Positions 8,670-17,196 of a DNA stretch of 64,000 bases are shown piece after piece. Under the pieces are notes generated by a model that was not told the origin of the DNA, searched no databases, and was given only the letters and a program-made list of their open reading frames with translations. The position numbers and the translations under genes are program-made. Source of the DNA: an uncultured Anaerolineae bacterium (GTDB lineage: Bacteria > Chloroflexota > Anaerolineae > Anaerolineales > Villigracilaceae); the NCBI GenBank assembly GCA_903875215.1, contig CAIQVH010000014.1, forward strand, positions 38,772 to 102,771, written 5' to 3'. Every line of letters starts with the position of its first letter. The stretch's first letter is position 1.

Positions 8670-11534
8670 ATGACGAAAAAACTCACCGGCAACGAAATTC
8701 GACAGACCTTCATCGACTATTTTGTGGAACACGGACATACCGCCGTCCCATCCATGTCCCTCGTCCCCGGCGGAGACGCCACCCTGCTTTTTACCAACTC
8801 GGGCATGGTACAGTTCAAAGATGTTTTCGTCGGCACTGATAATCGCCCCTACACCCGCGCCGTCGACTCGCAGAAGTGCATGCGCGTGGCTGGAAAACAC
8901 AACGACCTAGACGATGTTGGCCGTGACGATACGCATCACACCTTCTTCGAGATGCTGGGCAACTGGTCGTTCGGCGATTACTACAAAAAAGAAGCCATCG
9001 CCTGGTCATGGCAGCTGCTGACCGAAGTCTGGGGCCTGCCCAAGGATAAACTCTACGCCACCTGCTTCAAAGATGACAAGGGCAACGTCCCGCAGGATGA
9101 CGAAGCCGCCGAAATCTGGAAGCAGCAGCCCGGATTCGACCCCAGTCACGTGTTGTTTTTTGGCCGCAAGGAAAACTTCTGGCAGATGGCCGAGTTCGGC
9201 CCCTGCGGCCCCTGCTCCGAAATCCACATGGATTTGGGCGAGGAACGCGATAACATGGCCGGCAAACCGCACCAATGTGGCGTCAACGGCGAGTGTACCC
9301 GCTACCTCGAACTCTGGAACAATGTTTTCATCCAATACAACCTGTTCGATGATGGCCGTCTTGAACCCTTGCCTGCCAAGCATGTCGATACCGGCATGGG
9401 CTTCGAGCGGATCGTGTCCGTTTTACAGGGCGTAGATTCAAACTACAAGACTGACCTGTTTAAGGGTGCGCTGGACGTGCTTTCCGCTCTAACGGGCAGA
9501 TCACACGAGACCATGTATGCCGACTTTACGCCGTATCGCGTGATCTGTGACCATGCCCGCTCTGCGGCTTTTCTCATCGGCGATGGAGTGGTTCCCGGCA
9601 ATGCGGGGCGTAACTACGTCTGCCGCATGATCATCCGCCGCGCGGCCCGTTTTGGGACCAAGATTGGCATGAAGGAACCGTTCCTCGCCAAAGTTGCAGA
9701 TGCGCTGATCAGCGAGTACGGGGAAGCCTACCCGGAGCTGTTCAAGCACCGCGAGGCGATCCTCGATAACCTGACCCGCGAAGAAATTCGTTTTGCGCGT
9801 ACCGTGGAGGCTGGTACTGCCCAGTTGGAAACGCTTTTGAATAAACTCCTGGCACAGCAAATCGCCATCCAATGGGCGATTGAAGCTGGAGATTCTCCTG
9901 AAAAACATGCCGATGCTTTGAAAGCCGCCAAAATCCTGGATGGTCGTGATGCCTTCGATCTATATGCCACCTACGGCCTGCCGCTCGAAATCAGCCGCGA
10001 CATTGCCCGCGAGCAGGGCCTGGATGTGGATGAAGCCGGGTTCCGCGCTGCGCGCGAGGAGCACAGCCTGGCTTCCGGCGGGGGCAAGGCCATGGGCGCC
10101 ATGGGCGGTGAGGATGCCGAATTTTTCGCTGGCATTTATAAAGAGTTGGCAGGCGCCGGCAAATTGGGTGAAAAAGGTGTGGCCTATGATCCGTACACCA
10201 GTCTTAAAACCGAAGGCGAAATCCTGGCGATTGTCGTGGAAGGTCAATCTGTGACAGAAGCGCAGTTTGGCGATAAAGTTGAAATCATCCTGCCCAAGAC
10301 CGGTTTCTACATCGAATCCGGTGGTCAGGTTGCAGATACGGGCTATATCCGCTCCCTCACCCCTAACCCCTCTCCCGCAGGGAGAGGGGGACTCCCTGCC
10401 CCCCTCGGGGGAAGGGCTGGGGATGAGGGCGCTTTCGAGATCGAAATCAGCGAAGTCCGCCGTCCCGCCGCCGGGTTGATCTCTCATATCGGTGAAGTGG
10501 TCAGCGGCAAGCCCAAAGTTGGCGACCAGGCTGTTGCCGAAGTCGACGAAGCTCGCCGCCATGATATTCGCCGTAACCATACGGCCACTCACCTGCTTCA
10601 TGCCGCGCTGCACCAGGTTTTGGGGGAGGGTGCGCGCCAGGCTGGTTCGCTGGTTACGCCCGATCGATTCCGATTTGACTTCAACCATCCTGAAGCGATG
10701 AAACCGGAGCAGATTGAGCGGGTTGAAAAAATCGTCAACCAGTCGGTGGTGGCCGATTATCCCGTCACGCCGCGCACCAAATCACGCGAAGAAGCGGTGG
10801 CCGAGGGCGCGATGGCGCTGTTTGGCGAAAAATACGGCGATGTGGTGCGGACAATTACCGTCGGCGATTTGGACGAGCGTTATTCTTACGAGTTGTGCGG
10901 CGGCACGCATCTCGACCGCACAAGTGATGTGGGCGCGTTCATCATCGTCAGTGAGGGCTCGGCGGCAGCCGGGGTGCGGCGTATCGAAGCGGTGACAGGC
11001 CGGGGGGCGTATGAGTTGGTGGCGAAGCGTTTCCGGATGCTGAAATCTACGGCGATGGTGTTGAAAGCCAGCGTGGATGAAACTCCTTCCAAGGCGGAAA
11101 TGCTGATGGATGAGCTGGCAGGCCTCAAGAAGCAGCTGATGGCGGCCCGCGTGGAGCTGGCTCTTTCGACGTTCTCCCGGCAGCTGGAAGCGGTGACGTT
11201 TATCCAGGGGGTTAATTTGCTGGTGACGCAGATGCCCGGCCTCGATAAGGAATCGCTGACGAAATTGTCGGATGCCTTCCGGGCCAGGTTTGCGGAGAAT
11301 GGGGTGTGCGTCATTGCTTCGCCGGGTGAGGCGGTGACGGTGATGGTGGCGGTGACGCAGGATCTTGTCAGGCGCGGCATCAAGGCTGGTGACCTGGTGG
11401 GGCAGATTTCGCGGCAGTTGGGGGCGGGGGGCGGCGGCGCGCCGCACCTGGCATTCGGCGGTGGCAAAGAGTCTGCCAGGCTGCCGGAGGCGCTGGCGGG
11501 TGTGGCGGGTTGGTTGGAAGAAAAACTGAAATAG
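8670..11534 (+). CDS. alaS: Alanyl-tRNA synthetase
   Basis: Start at ATG 8670 with GGAG six nt upstream; 954 residues, somewhat longer than the usual 870-880. The class II catalytic domain is at the N-terminus (FTNSGMVQFKDVFVG, RVAGKHNDLDDVGRDDTHHTFFEMLGNW). The editing domain carries HTATHLLH and the zinc ligand region CGGTH, and a C-terminal DHHA1-like domain follows, ending in a glycine-rich GAGGGGAPHLAFGGG segment. It charges tRNA-Ala and hydrolyses mischarged Ser/Gly. The editing domain is interrupted by an in-frame palindromic repeat (10352-10430) encoding SLTPNPSPAGRGG and onward, which explains part of the extra length. The order alaS, membrane protein, ruvX, mltG resembles the alaS-ruvX neighbourhood of Gram-positives. 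Confidence 0.97.
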   Translation: MTKKLTGNEIRQTFIDYFVEHGHTAVPSMSLVPGGDATLLFTNSGMVQFKDVFVGTDNRPYTRAVDSQKCMRVAGKHNDLDDVGRDDTHHTFFEMLGNWSFGDYYKKEAIAWSWQLLTEVWGLPKDKLYATCFKDDKGNVPQDDEAAEIWKQQPGFDPSHVLFFGRKENFWQMAEFGPCGPCSEIHMDLGEERDNMAGKPHQCGVNGECTRYLELWNNVFIQYNLFDDGRLEPLPAKHVDTGMGFERIVSVLQGVDSNYKTDLFKGALDVLSALTGRSHETMYADFTPYRVICDHARSAAFLIGDGVVPGNAGRNYVCRMIIRRAARFGTKIGMKEPFLAKVADALISEYGEAYPELFKHREAILDNLTREEIRFARTVEAGTAQLETLLNKLLAQQIAIQWAIEAGDSPEKHADALKAAKILDGRDAFDLYATYGLPLEISRDIAREQGLDVDEAGFRAAREEHSLASGGGKAMGAMGGEDAEFFAGIYKELAGAGKLGEKGVAYDPYTSLKTEGEILAIVVEGQSVTEAQFGDKVEIILPKTGFYIESGGQVADTGYIRSLTPNPSPAGRGGLPAPLGGRAGDEGAFEIEISEVRRPAAGLISHIGEVVSGKPKVGDQAVAEVDEARRHDIRRNHTATHLLHAALHQVLGEGARQAGSLVTPDRFRFDFNHPEAMKPEQIERVEKIVNQSVVADYPVTPRTKSREEAVAEGAMALFGEKYGDVVRTITVGDLDERYSYELCGGTHLDRTSDVGAFIIVSEGSAAAGVRRIEAVTGRGAYELVAKRFRMLKSTAMVLKASVDETPSKAEMLMDELAGLKKQLMAARVELALSTFSRQLEAVTFIQGVNLLVTQMPGLDKESLTKLSDAFRARFAENGVCVIASPGEAVTVMVAVTQDLVRRGIKAGDLVGQISRQLGAGGGGAPHLAFGGGKESARLPEALAGVAGWLEEKLK
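10352..10430. repeat. Palindromic REP/MITE-like repeat inserted in frame in alaS
   Basis: The C-rich first half (CCCTCACCCCTAACCCC then TCTCCC) is complementary to the G-rich second half. A local hairpin TCTCCC-GCA-GGGAGA sits inside, and the outer arms CCCTCACCCC and GGGGATGAGGG pair apart from one bulged base. The encoded peptide is Pro/Gly-rich and foreign to AlaRS. Elements of this CTCACCCCTAACCCC type are common dispersed repeats in several bacterial phyla. Only one copy was seen in this window. Confidence 0.75.
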
Positions 11535-11535
11535 C

Positions 11536-11567
11536 AGGAAGGGCGGCGCCGGCCGCCCTTCCTTTTT
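11536..11567 (+). terminator. Rho-independent terminator after alaS
   Basis: A 12-bp stem AGGAAGGGCGGC / GCCGCCCTTCCT with a 4-nt loop, followed by TTTT. Confidence 0.9.
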
Positions 11568-11616
11568 CTGATGAAAGCGGCTGGATAAAGTAAAATAGGA
11601 TTGTGTTGATTTACGT

Positions 11617-13128
11617 ATGAAAACGATTTTGATTCAGCTTGAGCGCCATGATGATCTCATCTCCATCCGCGACCGGATGGCCTGGGCCAAGGGGCCGCGC
11701 GTGCTGCTCGTCTGGCCGCGTCGCGGCCGGGTGGGGATTCGCCCGCTCGATCTGGTGTTGTTGCGTCGTCATGCCGCGGCGCAAGGGGCGCAGTTGGGGT
11801 TGGTGACGCGCAACCAGCAGATGCGTGCTGCGGCCCGTGGTTTGAATCTGCCGTGTTTCAAGTCGGCGGCGGAGGCGCAAAAAAAAGACTGGCCGGAGAA
11901 CGCACCTGTCCGCCCGGTGAGGCGCTTTTTGCGGATGGATTTGCGCGCGGCGCGGAAAAATCTTCCGGGTAATCCGCTGGAGGTGCAGGCGGAGGCGGGC
12001 CTGGTGCGCCTGGGAATCTTTTCTCTGGGTGTTCTGGCGCTGCTGGCGGTCATGCTGGTTTTCGTCCCTTCAGCCCGCATCCGCATTGCGCCGCCTGATC
12101 AGGTGCAGCGTACGGTTATCTCGGTCAGCGCCGCGCCGGGCGTTAAAGGGGCACAGCTTTCGGGCGCCGTGCCCATGCAAATTCTATCTGAAACGCTGGA
12201 GATGACCGACACCGCCCTGGCAACCGGTCAGATTAACCAGCCGGAGAAAACCGCCCAGGGCCGCGCTTTGTTCACCAATCTGACACAGCAGACGGTCAGT
12301 GTCCCGGCCGGTACCGTGCTCCTGACTCGGGATCAGCCGCCGGTCGCTTTTGTTACTCAGGCCGCCGCTGAAATCCCGGTTGGGAAGAAAGCCGCCCAAC
12401 TGGTTGACCTGCGCGCCGTTCAGCCTGGCAGCGCGGCCAATGTTCCCGCCGGGGCTATCGGCGCTTTCGAAGGGCCGCTCGGGCTGACACTGCAAGTCAC
12501 CAACCCAGAGCCAACCAGCGGCGGCTCAGATTTGCTGGTATCGGCTCCCGCCGAGCAGGATTGGGCTGCGCTGCGCGCCCGTCTGCTTGGCAACCTGGAG
12601 CGCCAGGCTCGAGTGGATTTCTCCAACCAGGCTTCCACGCCGCAGGATGGCGGGCGAGTGGCAGGCAATCTCCTGCTGCCCTCCACCTTCAGGCAGGTCA
12701 AGATCCTGGCCGAGAGCGCTTCTCCGGCCCCAGGCCAGCCCGGCGCCAAACTGACTCTGACGCTCAAAGTGGAATATGCCTGCGCGTATTTGGCCGAATC
12801 AGACCTGGAAGCCCTGGCCGCGCTGGTGCTGGATGCCGCACTGCCGGCGGGTTCCGTACCCGCGCCGGGTACGCTCCAGCTGAAATCAGTATCGGAGTTG
12901 GCCCCAGCCCAGGAATCTATCCACTGGCAGATGCAGGCGGAGCGTCAGGTGCGGCAGGCGATTACGCCAGAGCAGATCATCCCACTCGTTACCGGGAAGA
13001 CAGCTCAACAGGCGGAGATTCTACTGGTGAAGACCTTCGGGCTGAAAGAAACGCCCGAGATCAGCATCCTGCCGATCTGGTGGCCCTGGCTGCCCTTCCT
13101 GCCCATGCAAATTACCGTGGTGGATTGA
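11617..13128 (+). CDS. Single-pass membrane protein with baseplate-J-like beta region
   Basis: 503 residues. The first 110 or so residues form a soluble alpha/beta region that looks like a small Rossmann-type fold (RVLLVWPRRGRVGIRPLDLVLLRR). A basic stretch and one transmembrane helix (about 130-152) follow, then a large extracytoplasmic beta-rich region including LVDLRAVQPGSAANVPAGAI. This resembles the barrel of baseplate J/gp47-like proteins, a label often given to Chloroflexota homologues. There are no other phage genes nearby, so a phage origin is not implied. A TAAAAT box (11591-11596) lies 20 nt upstream of the ATG, without a Shine-Dalgarno site. It overlaps ruvX by one base, so the three genes form an operon. 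Function unknown. Confidence 0.6.
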   Translation: MKTILIQLERHDDLISIRDRMAWAKGPRVLLVWPRRGRVGIRPLDLVLLRRHAAAQGAQLGLVTRNQQMRAAARGLNLPCFKSAAEAQKKDWPENAPVRPVRRFLRMDLRAARKNLPGNPLEVQAEAGLVRLGIFSLGVLALLAVMLVFVPSARIRIAPPDQVQRTVISVSAAPGVKGAQLSGAVPMQILSETLEMTDTALATGQINQPEKTAQGRALFTNLTQQTVSVPAGTVLLTRDQPPVAFVTQAAAEIPVGKKAAQLVDLRAVQPGSAANVPAGAIGAFEGPLGLTLQVTNPEPTSGGSDLLVSAPAEQDWAALRARLLGNLERQARVDFSNQASTPQDGGRVAGNLLLPSTFRQVKILAESASPAPGQPGAKLTLTLKVEYACAYLAESDLEALAALVLDAALPAGSVPAPGTLQLKSVSELAPAQESIHWQMQAERQVRQAITPEQIIPLVTGKTAQQAEILLVKTFGLKETPEISILPIWWPWLPFLPMQITVVD

Positions 13129-13544
13129 TGCGAATCCTGGCAGTGGATCATGGTCAAAAAAACCTTGGCCTGGCAATCAGCGAAGAAACCGGCACCCTGG
13201 CGCGCCCTTTGGCCGTGTTGGCGCATGTTTCCAAAAATTTGGATGCTGCCCGTGTGGCGGAACGGGCCGTGGCGGAAGGCGCCGGGTTGATTGTGGTGGG
13301 AGTTTCCTACGATGAATCTGGCGATCCCAACCCGGCTGGGCGACGGGCAATGAACTTTATCGCCGCCCTGCGTGAGCAGACTGACTTGCCAGTGAAGCCC
13401 TGGGATGAAAGCCTGACCACGCAGGACGCGCGCGCGGCGCGTCTCGCTGCCGGAGCCTCGCGCAAGCGCCGCGCCGGGCATCTCGATGACCGCGCTGCCG
13501 CGGTTATATTGCAGGATTATCTGGACTCTCAGGAGCAACGATGA
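13128..13544 (+). CDS. ruvX: Putative Holliday junction resolvase / pre-16S rRNA nuclease YqgF
   Basis: Start at ATG 13128, overlapping the previous stop (TGATG), giving 138 residues, the usual family length. The RNase H-like YqgF fold is shown by the N-terminal ILAVDHGQKNLGLAIS with its catalytic Asp, the central GLIVVGVSYDESGD, and the C-terminal WDESLTTQDARAA and HLDDRAAAVILQDYL with the acidic residues. YqgF proteins process the 5' end of 16S rRNA and have been linked to junction resolution. It overlaps mltG by four bases (ATGA), so translation is probably coupled. Confidence 0.93.
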   Translation: MRILAVDHGQKNLGLAISEETGTLARPLAVLAHVSKNLDAARVAERAVAEGAGLIVVGVSYDESGDPNPAGRRAMNFIAALREQTDLPVKPWDESLTTQDARAARLAAGASRKRRAGHLDDRAAAVILQDYLDSQEQR

Positions 13545-14677
13545 CAGAACGCCGCCCGCGCAAGCGTAAAACCTTCCTCGCCTGGGGCTTATTGGCCCTG
13601 TCACTTTTGCTCTGCGGGTTGTTTCTCGCCGCTTATTTTGTCGTGCCTGCCTGGGTTGCGCAAACCTATGGGCCGGCTTCAGCAAGATTAGGCGGGGTTC
13701 AGCGTTTTGAATACGCCTTTCAGATGTTTTGGTATGATTCATTCCTGAGGCGTCCGGCCAACTCTATGGGCAGTGAAATCCCGTTCAGCGTGGCAGAGGG
13801 GGAGGGGGTTGCCTCCGTTGCGGCGCGTCTCCAACAGGCTGGTTTGATTTGGGATGCGACTGCGTTTCGCGCTTACCTGATTTACGCCGGACTGGATACC
13901 GGTTTGCAGGCCGGGGAATTCATCCTTAACCCGGCACTTGCCCCGGTGCAGATTGCCCATGAATTGCAGGATGCCACTCCCGAACAGATTAAATTCGGCG
14001 TCCTGCCGGGATGGCGCGTCGAGGAAATTGCTGCCAGCCTGCCGACTTCAGGCTTACAGATCACCCCGCAGGAATTCCTCATGGCTGCGCGCGACCCGCG
14101 CCCCGGTTTTGATTTTTTCCCCCCTGGCGCGCCGGCGGAAGGCTTTCTGATGCCCGGCGAGTACATCGTCCCGCGTGAAATCAATTCTGAACAATTGGTG
14201 CAGATGTTGATGCGCAATTTTGCGCTTTCCATGACCCAGGATTTGCGCGCGGCTTTCACCCGCCAGGGTCTGGATGTGTACCAGGCCGTGACCCTGGCCT
14301 CCATCGTCCAGCGCGAAGCCATACAGGTCGAAGAACAACCCCTGATTGCCTCTGCGTTGCTGAACCGGCTGGTGGCCGGAATGCGCCTGGAGACTGACCC
14401 AACAATCCAGTATGCCCTTGGCTATGTGGCCGCCTCCAATTCATGGTGGAAGTCGCCATTGAATCTTAATGACCTGCTGATCGATTCGCCCTTCAATACT
14501 TACCTGCATACCGGCCTGCCCCCGGGCCCCATCAGCAATCCTTCCCTGAGCGCGCTTCAGGCGGTAGCCTACCCGGCCCAGACCCCTTACTATTTCTTTC
14601 GCGCCCGCTGTGATGATTCGGGACTGCACAATTTCTCCGAAACCTTTGAGCAGCACAATCAAAACGCCTGCCCCTGA
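13541..14677 (+). CDS. mltG: Endolytic murein transglycosylase MltG
   Basis: 378 residues with a basic N-terminus and one transmembrane helix (about 12-35). A LysM-like region with IPFSVAEGEGVASVAARLQQAGLI precedes the YceG catalytic domain: ASIVQREA with the catalytic Glu, RLETDPTIQYALG, and SPFNTYLHTGLPPGPISNPS. MltG cleaves nascent glycan strands at the outer face of the membrane and sets their length. It starts inside the ruvX stop and is the last gene of the operon. Confidence 0.95.
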   Translation: MTERRPRKRKTFLAWGLLALSLLLCGLFLAAYFVVPAWVAQTYGPASARLGGVQRFEYAFQMFWYDSFLRRPANSMGSEIPFSVAEGEGVASVAARLQQAGLIWDATAFRAYLIYAGLDTGLQAGEFILNPALAPVQIAHELQDATPEQIKFGVLPGWRVEEIAASLPTSGLQITPQEFLMAARDPRPGFDFFPPGAPAEGFLMPGEYIVPREINSEQLVQMLMRNFALSMTQDLRAAFTRQGLDVYQAVTLASIVQREAIQVEEQPLIASALLNRLVAGMRLETDPTIQYALGYVAASNSWWKSPLNLNDLLIDSPFNTYLHTGLPPGPISNPSLSALQAVAYPAQTPYYFFRARCDDSGLHNFSETFEQHNQNACP

Positions 14678-14686
14678 GCCAATCTA

Positions 14687-14736
14687 AAATCAAAACGCGC
14701 CAGCGATACTCCCCGTCGCTGGCGCGTTTTGATTTC
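14687..14736. terminator. Bidirectional terminator between mltG and the amidohydrolase gene
   Basis: A 20-bp near-perfect inverted repeat (AAATCAAAACGCGCCAGCGA and its complement) with an 8-nt loop. A and T runs on both flanks let it work for both convergent genes. Confidence 0.9.
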
Positions 14737-14749
14737 CAGTGAGAGAAAA

Positions 14750-16723
14750 TCAGTGGGTCAGAGTCACATAATCGCTGGTGATGTGGATATCGCTGCCCGC
14801 TTCCAGCAGGGTTGCCAACTCTGCCGAGAGTTTGGCCTTGCTCTCGGCATCTTTCCGGCTCCAGGTGCGGCTCTTGATCTCGACAAAATGTCCCATGTCC
14901 GGGCGTTCGATCGCATCCAGGTTGATGTAAAACTCCTCGCCTTTATATTTCACCAGCCAGCGCAGGCGATCTTTCTCGATCACTTTTTCACTGGCAGGTT
15001 TGAAATATTCGCGGTAGAAGCGCAGCGTCTGTGTAGCGGGGGCCAGGTAACGCGAACGCGAAAGCAGCACATCGCGCTCAAATTCCCCTTCGCGGTTCAG
15101 GCCGATCAGCGTCAGCCGGGCCCGCACATTGGTTACCTTGCCTTTGCTGTCGATAAAGTCATCCTCACGGTAGCGCAGGCGGCCCTGGGCCGGATCATCA
15201 AAGAAAAAGTAATTATCGTATTGACGGTAATGACGCTGGTACATGATTTCCAATTCTGGCGACTGGAGCGCCGTCTGTACCCGTGCCGGGTCGCTGACCT
15301 TGACCTTGATCTGCACCTCGTAGGATTCCTCCTCGCTGGAACCGCCCAGGGCGATCAGCTTGCTCAAGACCGATTGTTCCCGGGCCGACAGGAAGGCGTC
15401 GATCTTATTTGCGTATTGGGCCGCCTGTTCCAGCAGTTCGGCCTCGTTGAGCGTTAACAGCTGGCGGTCGCGCATCAGCCATTGGCCGTTAACCATCACG
15501 TCGCTCACATCGGTGGATTTTCCGGCGTAGACGATCTGGGCATAGGCGCCGTTTGGGTCGCGTTCAAAGCGCGGTGAATTGTGCAGCGGCGAGAGATCGA
15601 CCAGGATCAGGTCGGCGCGTTTGCCGGGTTCGAGCGATCCCGTCAGGTGGCCGATGTGCAAGGCCTGGGCGCCGATGCGGGTGGCCATGGCCAGCGCCTG
15701 GGGAGCGGGCAGGCTGGTCGGGTCGTTGGAGACGGCTTTGGCCAGGAAGGCTGCCAGGCGGACTTCTTCGAACATATCCAGGTCATTGTTTGAGGCCGGG
15801 CCGTCGGTGCCGATGCCTACGTTCAACCCGGTTTCGAGCATCTTGGTAACCTGGGCAAAACCCGAGGCCAGCTTCAGGTTGGAGGAGGGGTTGTGCGCCA
15901 CGCCGGCGTTGTAATGTTGCAGGGTGCGCATTTCGCCTTCGTCAATGTGGACACAGTGAGCGGCCAGAACTTTGGCTTCGAGCAGGCCTTGTTTTTTGAT
16001 GTAAGGCACGACCGGCATGCTGTTCTCGTTGCGCATGTTTTCCACTTCCAGCGCGGTCTCGGAGATGTGGATGTGCAGGGGCACGTCAAATTCGGTGGCC
16101 AGTTGGGCACAGGCTTTCAGGATTTCGGGTGTGCAGGTGTAGGGGGCGTGCGGGGCCACGGAGGGCACAATCAGTGGGTGGTTTTTCCAGCGTTCGATGA
16201 AGCCGCGGGCCAGGGCGAGACCATCTTCGTAGGAGGCGGCGTCTGAAGTTGGGAATTTCATCACCGATTGCCCCAAAACGCCCCGCAAACCGGCTGCGGC
16301 GGTGGCCCTGGCGACTTCTTCTTCGAAAAAGTACATATCGGCGAAGGCGGTGATACCGCTGCGGATGAATTCGGCGCAGGCGATTTGCGCGCCCAGGCGG
16401 CAGAATTCGGGTGAGACAAATTCACGTTCCACCGGCCACATGTATCCCAGCAGCCAGACATCCAGGCGCAGGTCGTCGGCCAGCCCGCGCAGCAACGTCA
16501 TGGGGACGTGTGTGTGGGCGTTGACCAGCCCCGGCATCAGGATTTTTCCGCCGCAATCGTGTACTTCTGCGGCAGTGTATTGGGCCGTGATTTCTGCTTC
16601 AGGCCCGATGGCCAGGATCGCATCGCCCCGCACAGCCAGTGCTCCGTGCCGGTATTGACGATATTCTTCGTCCATGGTCAAAATGTGGGCGTTGGTGAGC
16701 AGGATGTCAGCGGTTTGAGTCAT
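14750..16723 (-). CDS. Fusion protein: MtaD-like amidohydrolase plus CYTH domain
   Basis: 657 residues. Residues 1 to about 445 are a metal-dependent amidohydrolase of the MTA/SAH deaminase or chlorohydrolase type: GLVNAHTHVPM (His70, His72), HIHISE near 220, AAHCVHIDE near 253, GTDGPASNNDLDMF near 305, and the closing GSLEPGKRADLILVDL. Residues from about 465 look like a CYTH (CyaB/thiamine triphosphatase) domain: YEVQIKVKV in place of the ExExK motif, LRYRED, ARLTLIGLN, and late MGHFVEIKSRTW. CYTH enzymes bind triphosphorylated substrates and metal. The second motif residue is Gln rather than Glu. The two activities together suggest purine or adenosine-derivative metabolism, but this is inference. 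The gene stands alone, facing mltG. Confidence 0.8.
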   Translation of the reverse strand: MTQTADILLTNAHILTMDEEYRQYRHGALAVRGDAILAIGPEAEITAQYTAAEVHDCGGKILMPGLVNAHTHVPMTLLRGLADDLRLDVWLLGYMWPVEREFVSPEFCRLGAQIACAEFIRSGITAFADMYFFEEEVARATAAAGLRGVLGQSVMKFPTSDAASYEDGLALARGFIERWKNHPLIVPSVAPHAPYTCTPEILKACAQLATEFDVPLHIHISETALEVENMRNENSMPVVPYIKKQGLLEAKVLAAHCVHIDEGEMRTLQHYNAGVAHNPSSNLKLASGFAQVTKMLETGLNVGIGTDGPASNNDLDMFEEVRLAAFLAKAVSNDPTSLPAPQALAMATRIGAQALHIGHLTGSLEPGKRADLILVDLSPLHNSPRFERDPNGAYAQIVYAGKSTDVSDVMVNGQWLMRDRQLLTLNEAELLEQAAQYANKIDAFLSAREQSVLSKLIALGGSSEEESYEVQIKVKVSDPARVQTALQSPELEIMYQRHYRQYDNYFFFDDPAQGRLRYREDDFIDSKGKVTNVRARLTLIGLNREGEFERDVLLSRSRYLAPATQTLRFYREYFKPASEKVIEKDRLRWLVKYKGEEFYINLDAIERPDMGHFVEIKSRTWSRKDAESKAKLSAELATLLEAGSDIHITSDYVTLTH

Positions 16724-16876
16724 TCGGTCTCCTTTTGGGTTGGGTTAATCGTGTCTCTATTATGTCCGGGTCTGGAGAGAAAGTCAACCGCAGGATTTTT
16801 GGGCGGGAAAGCGGGTGGAGTGTTGTACAATGGGAGCGGGCCGCCGCTCTCCGGCTGGCCGTTCCCGAGGAGTTGT

Positions 16877-17134
16877 ATGGCCAAATTGATTCCCTCCGCC
16901 GAGCGCCTTCTTCGCGCCCGCGCCATGATCCAGAAAGCCCGCGACCTGCCGCTGCCAGCCGAAGGCGGCAAATATGATTTTTCCTACATTGCCCGTGTTA
17001 AAGATTTTTTGCAGCAGGCCCGTGACCTGGTCAAATTTATACCGCTGACGCCCACTGCCACCCCGGCAATGAAAGCCGAAGTCAAACAAATTTTCACCGA
17101 AGCTGATCAGGCCGACCGGGAATTGTTGCATTGA
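16877..17134 (+). CDS. Small conserved-looking protein of unknown function (85 aa)
   Basis: Start at ATG 16877, supported by CGAGGAG five nt upstream. The 85-residue product starts MAKLIPSAERLLRARAM and is helical and charged, with a KYDFSYIARVKDFLQQARDLVKFIP core. I do not recognise the family. No signal peptide or membrane segment is present. A TACAAT box (16826-16831) gives a possible -10 element and a short leader. It lies 62 bp upstream of the penicillin-binding protein gene in the same direction, so the two may be cotranscribed. Confidence 0.7.
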   Translation: MAKLIPSAERLLRARAMIQKARDLPLPAEGGKYDFSYIARVKDFLQQARDLVKFIPLTPTATPAMKAEVKQIFTEADQADRELLH

Positions 17135-17196
17135 TGCCCTGAGCACCTCTGCCTGGGTGGCTGGAACTGATTCTGCCCGCCGGGCGTCCTGAGTTT

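Noticed and set aside
11617..13128. Prophage or contractile injection remnant
   Set aside because: Only a baseplate-J-like resemblance; no tail, capsid, integrase or lysis genes are nearby, and the gene is tied to ruvX and mltG.
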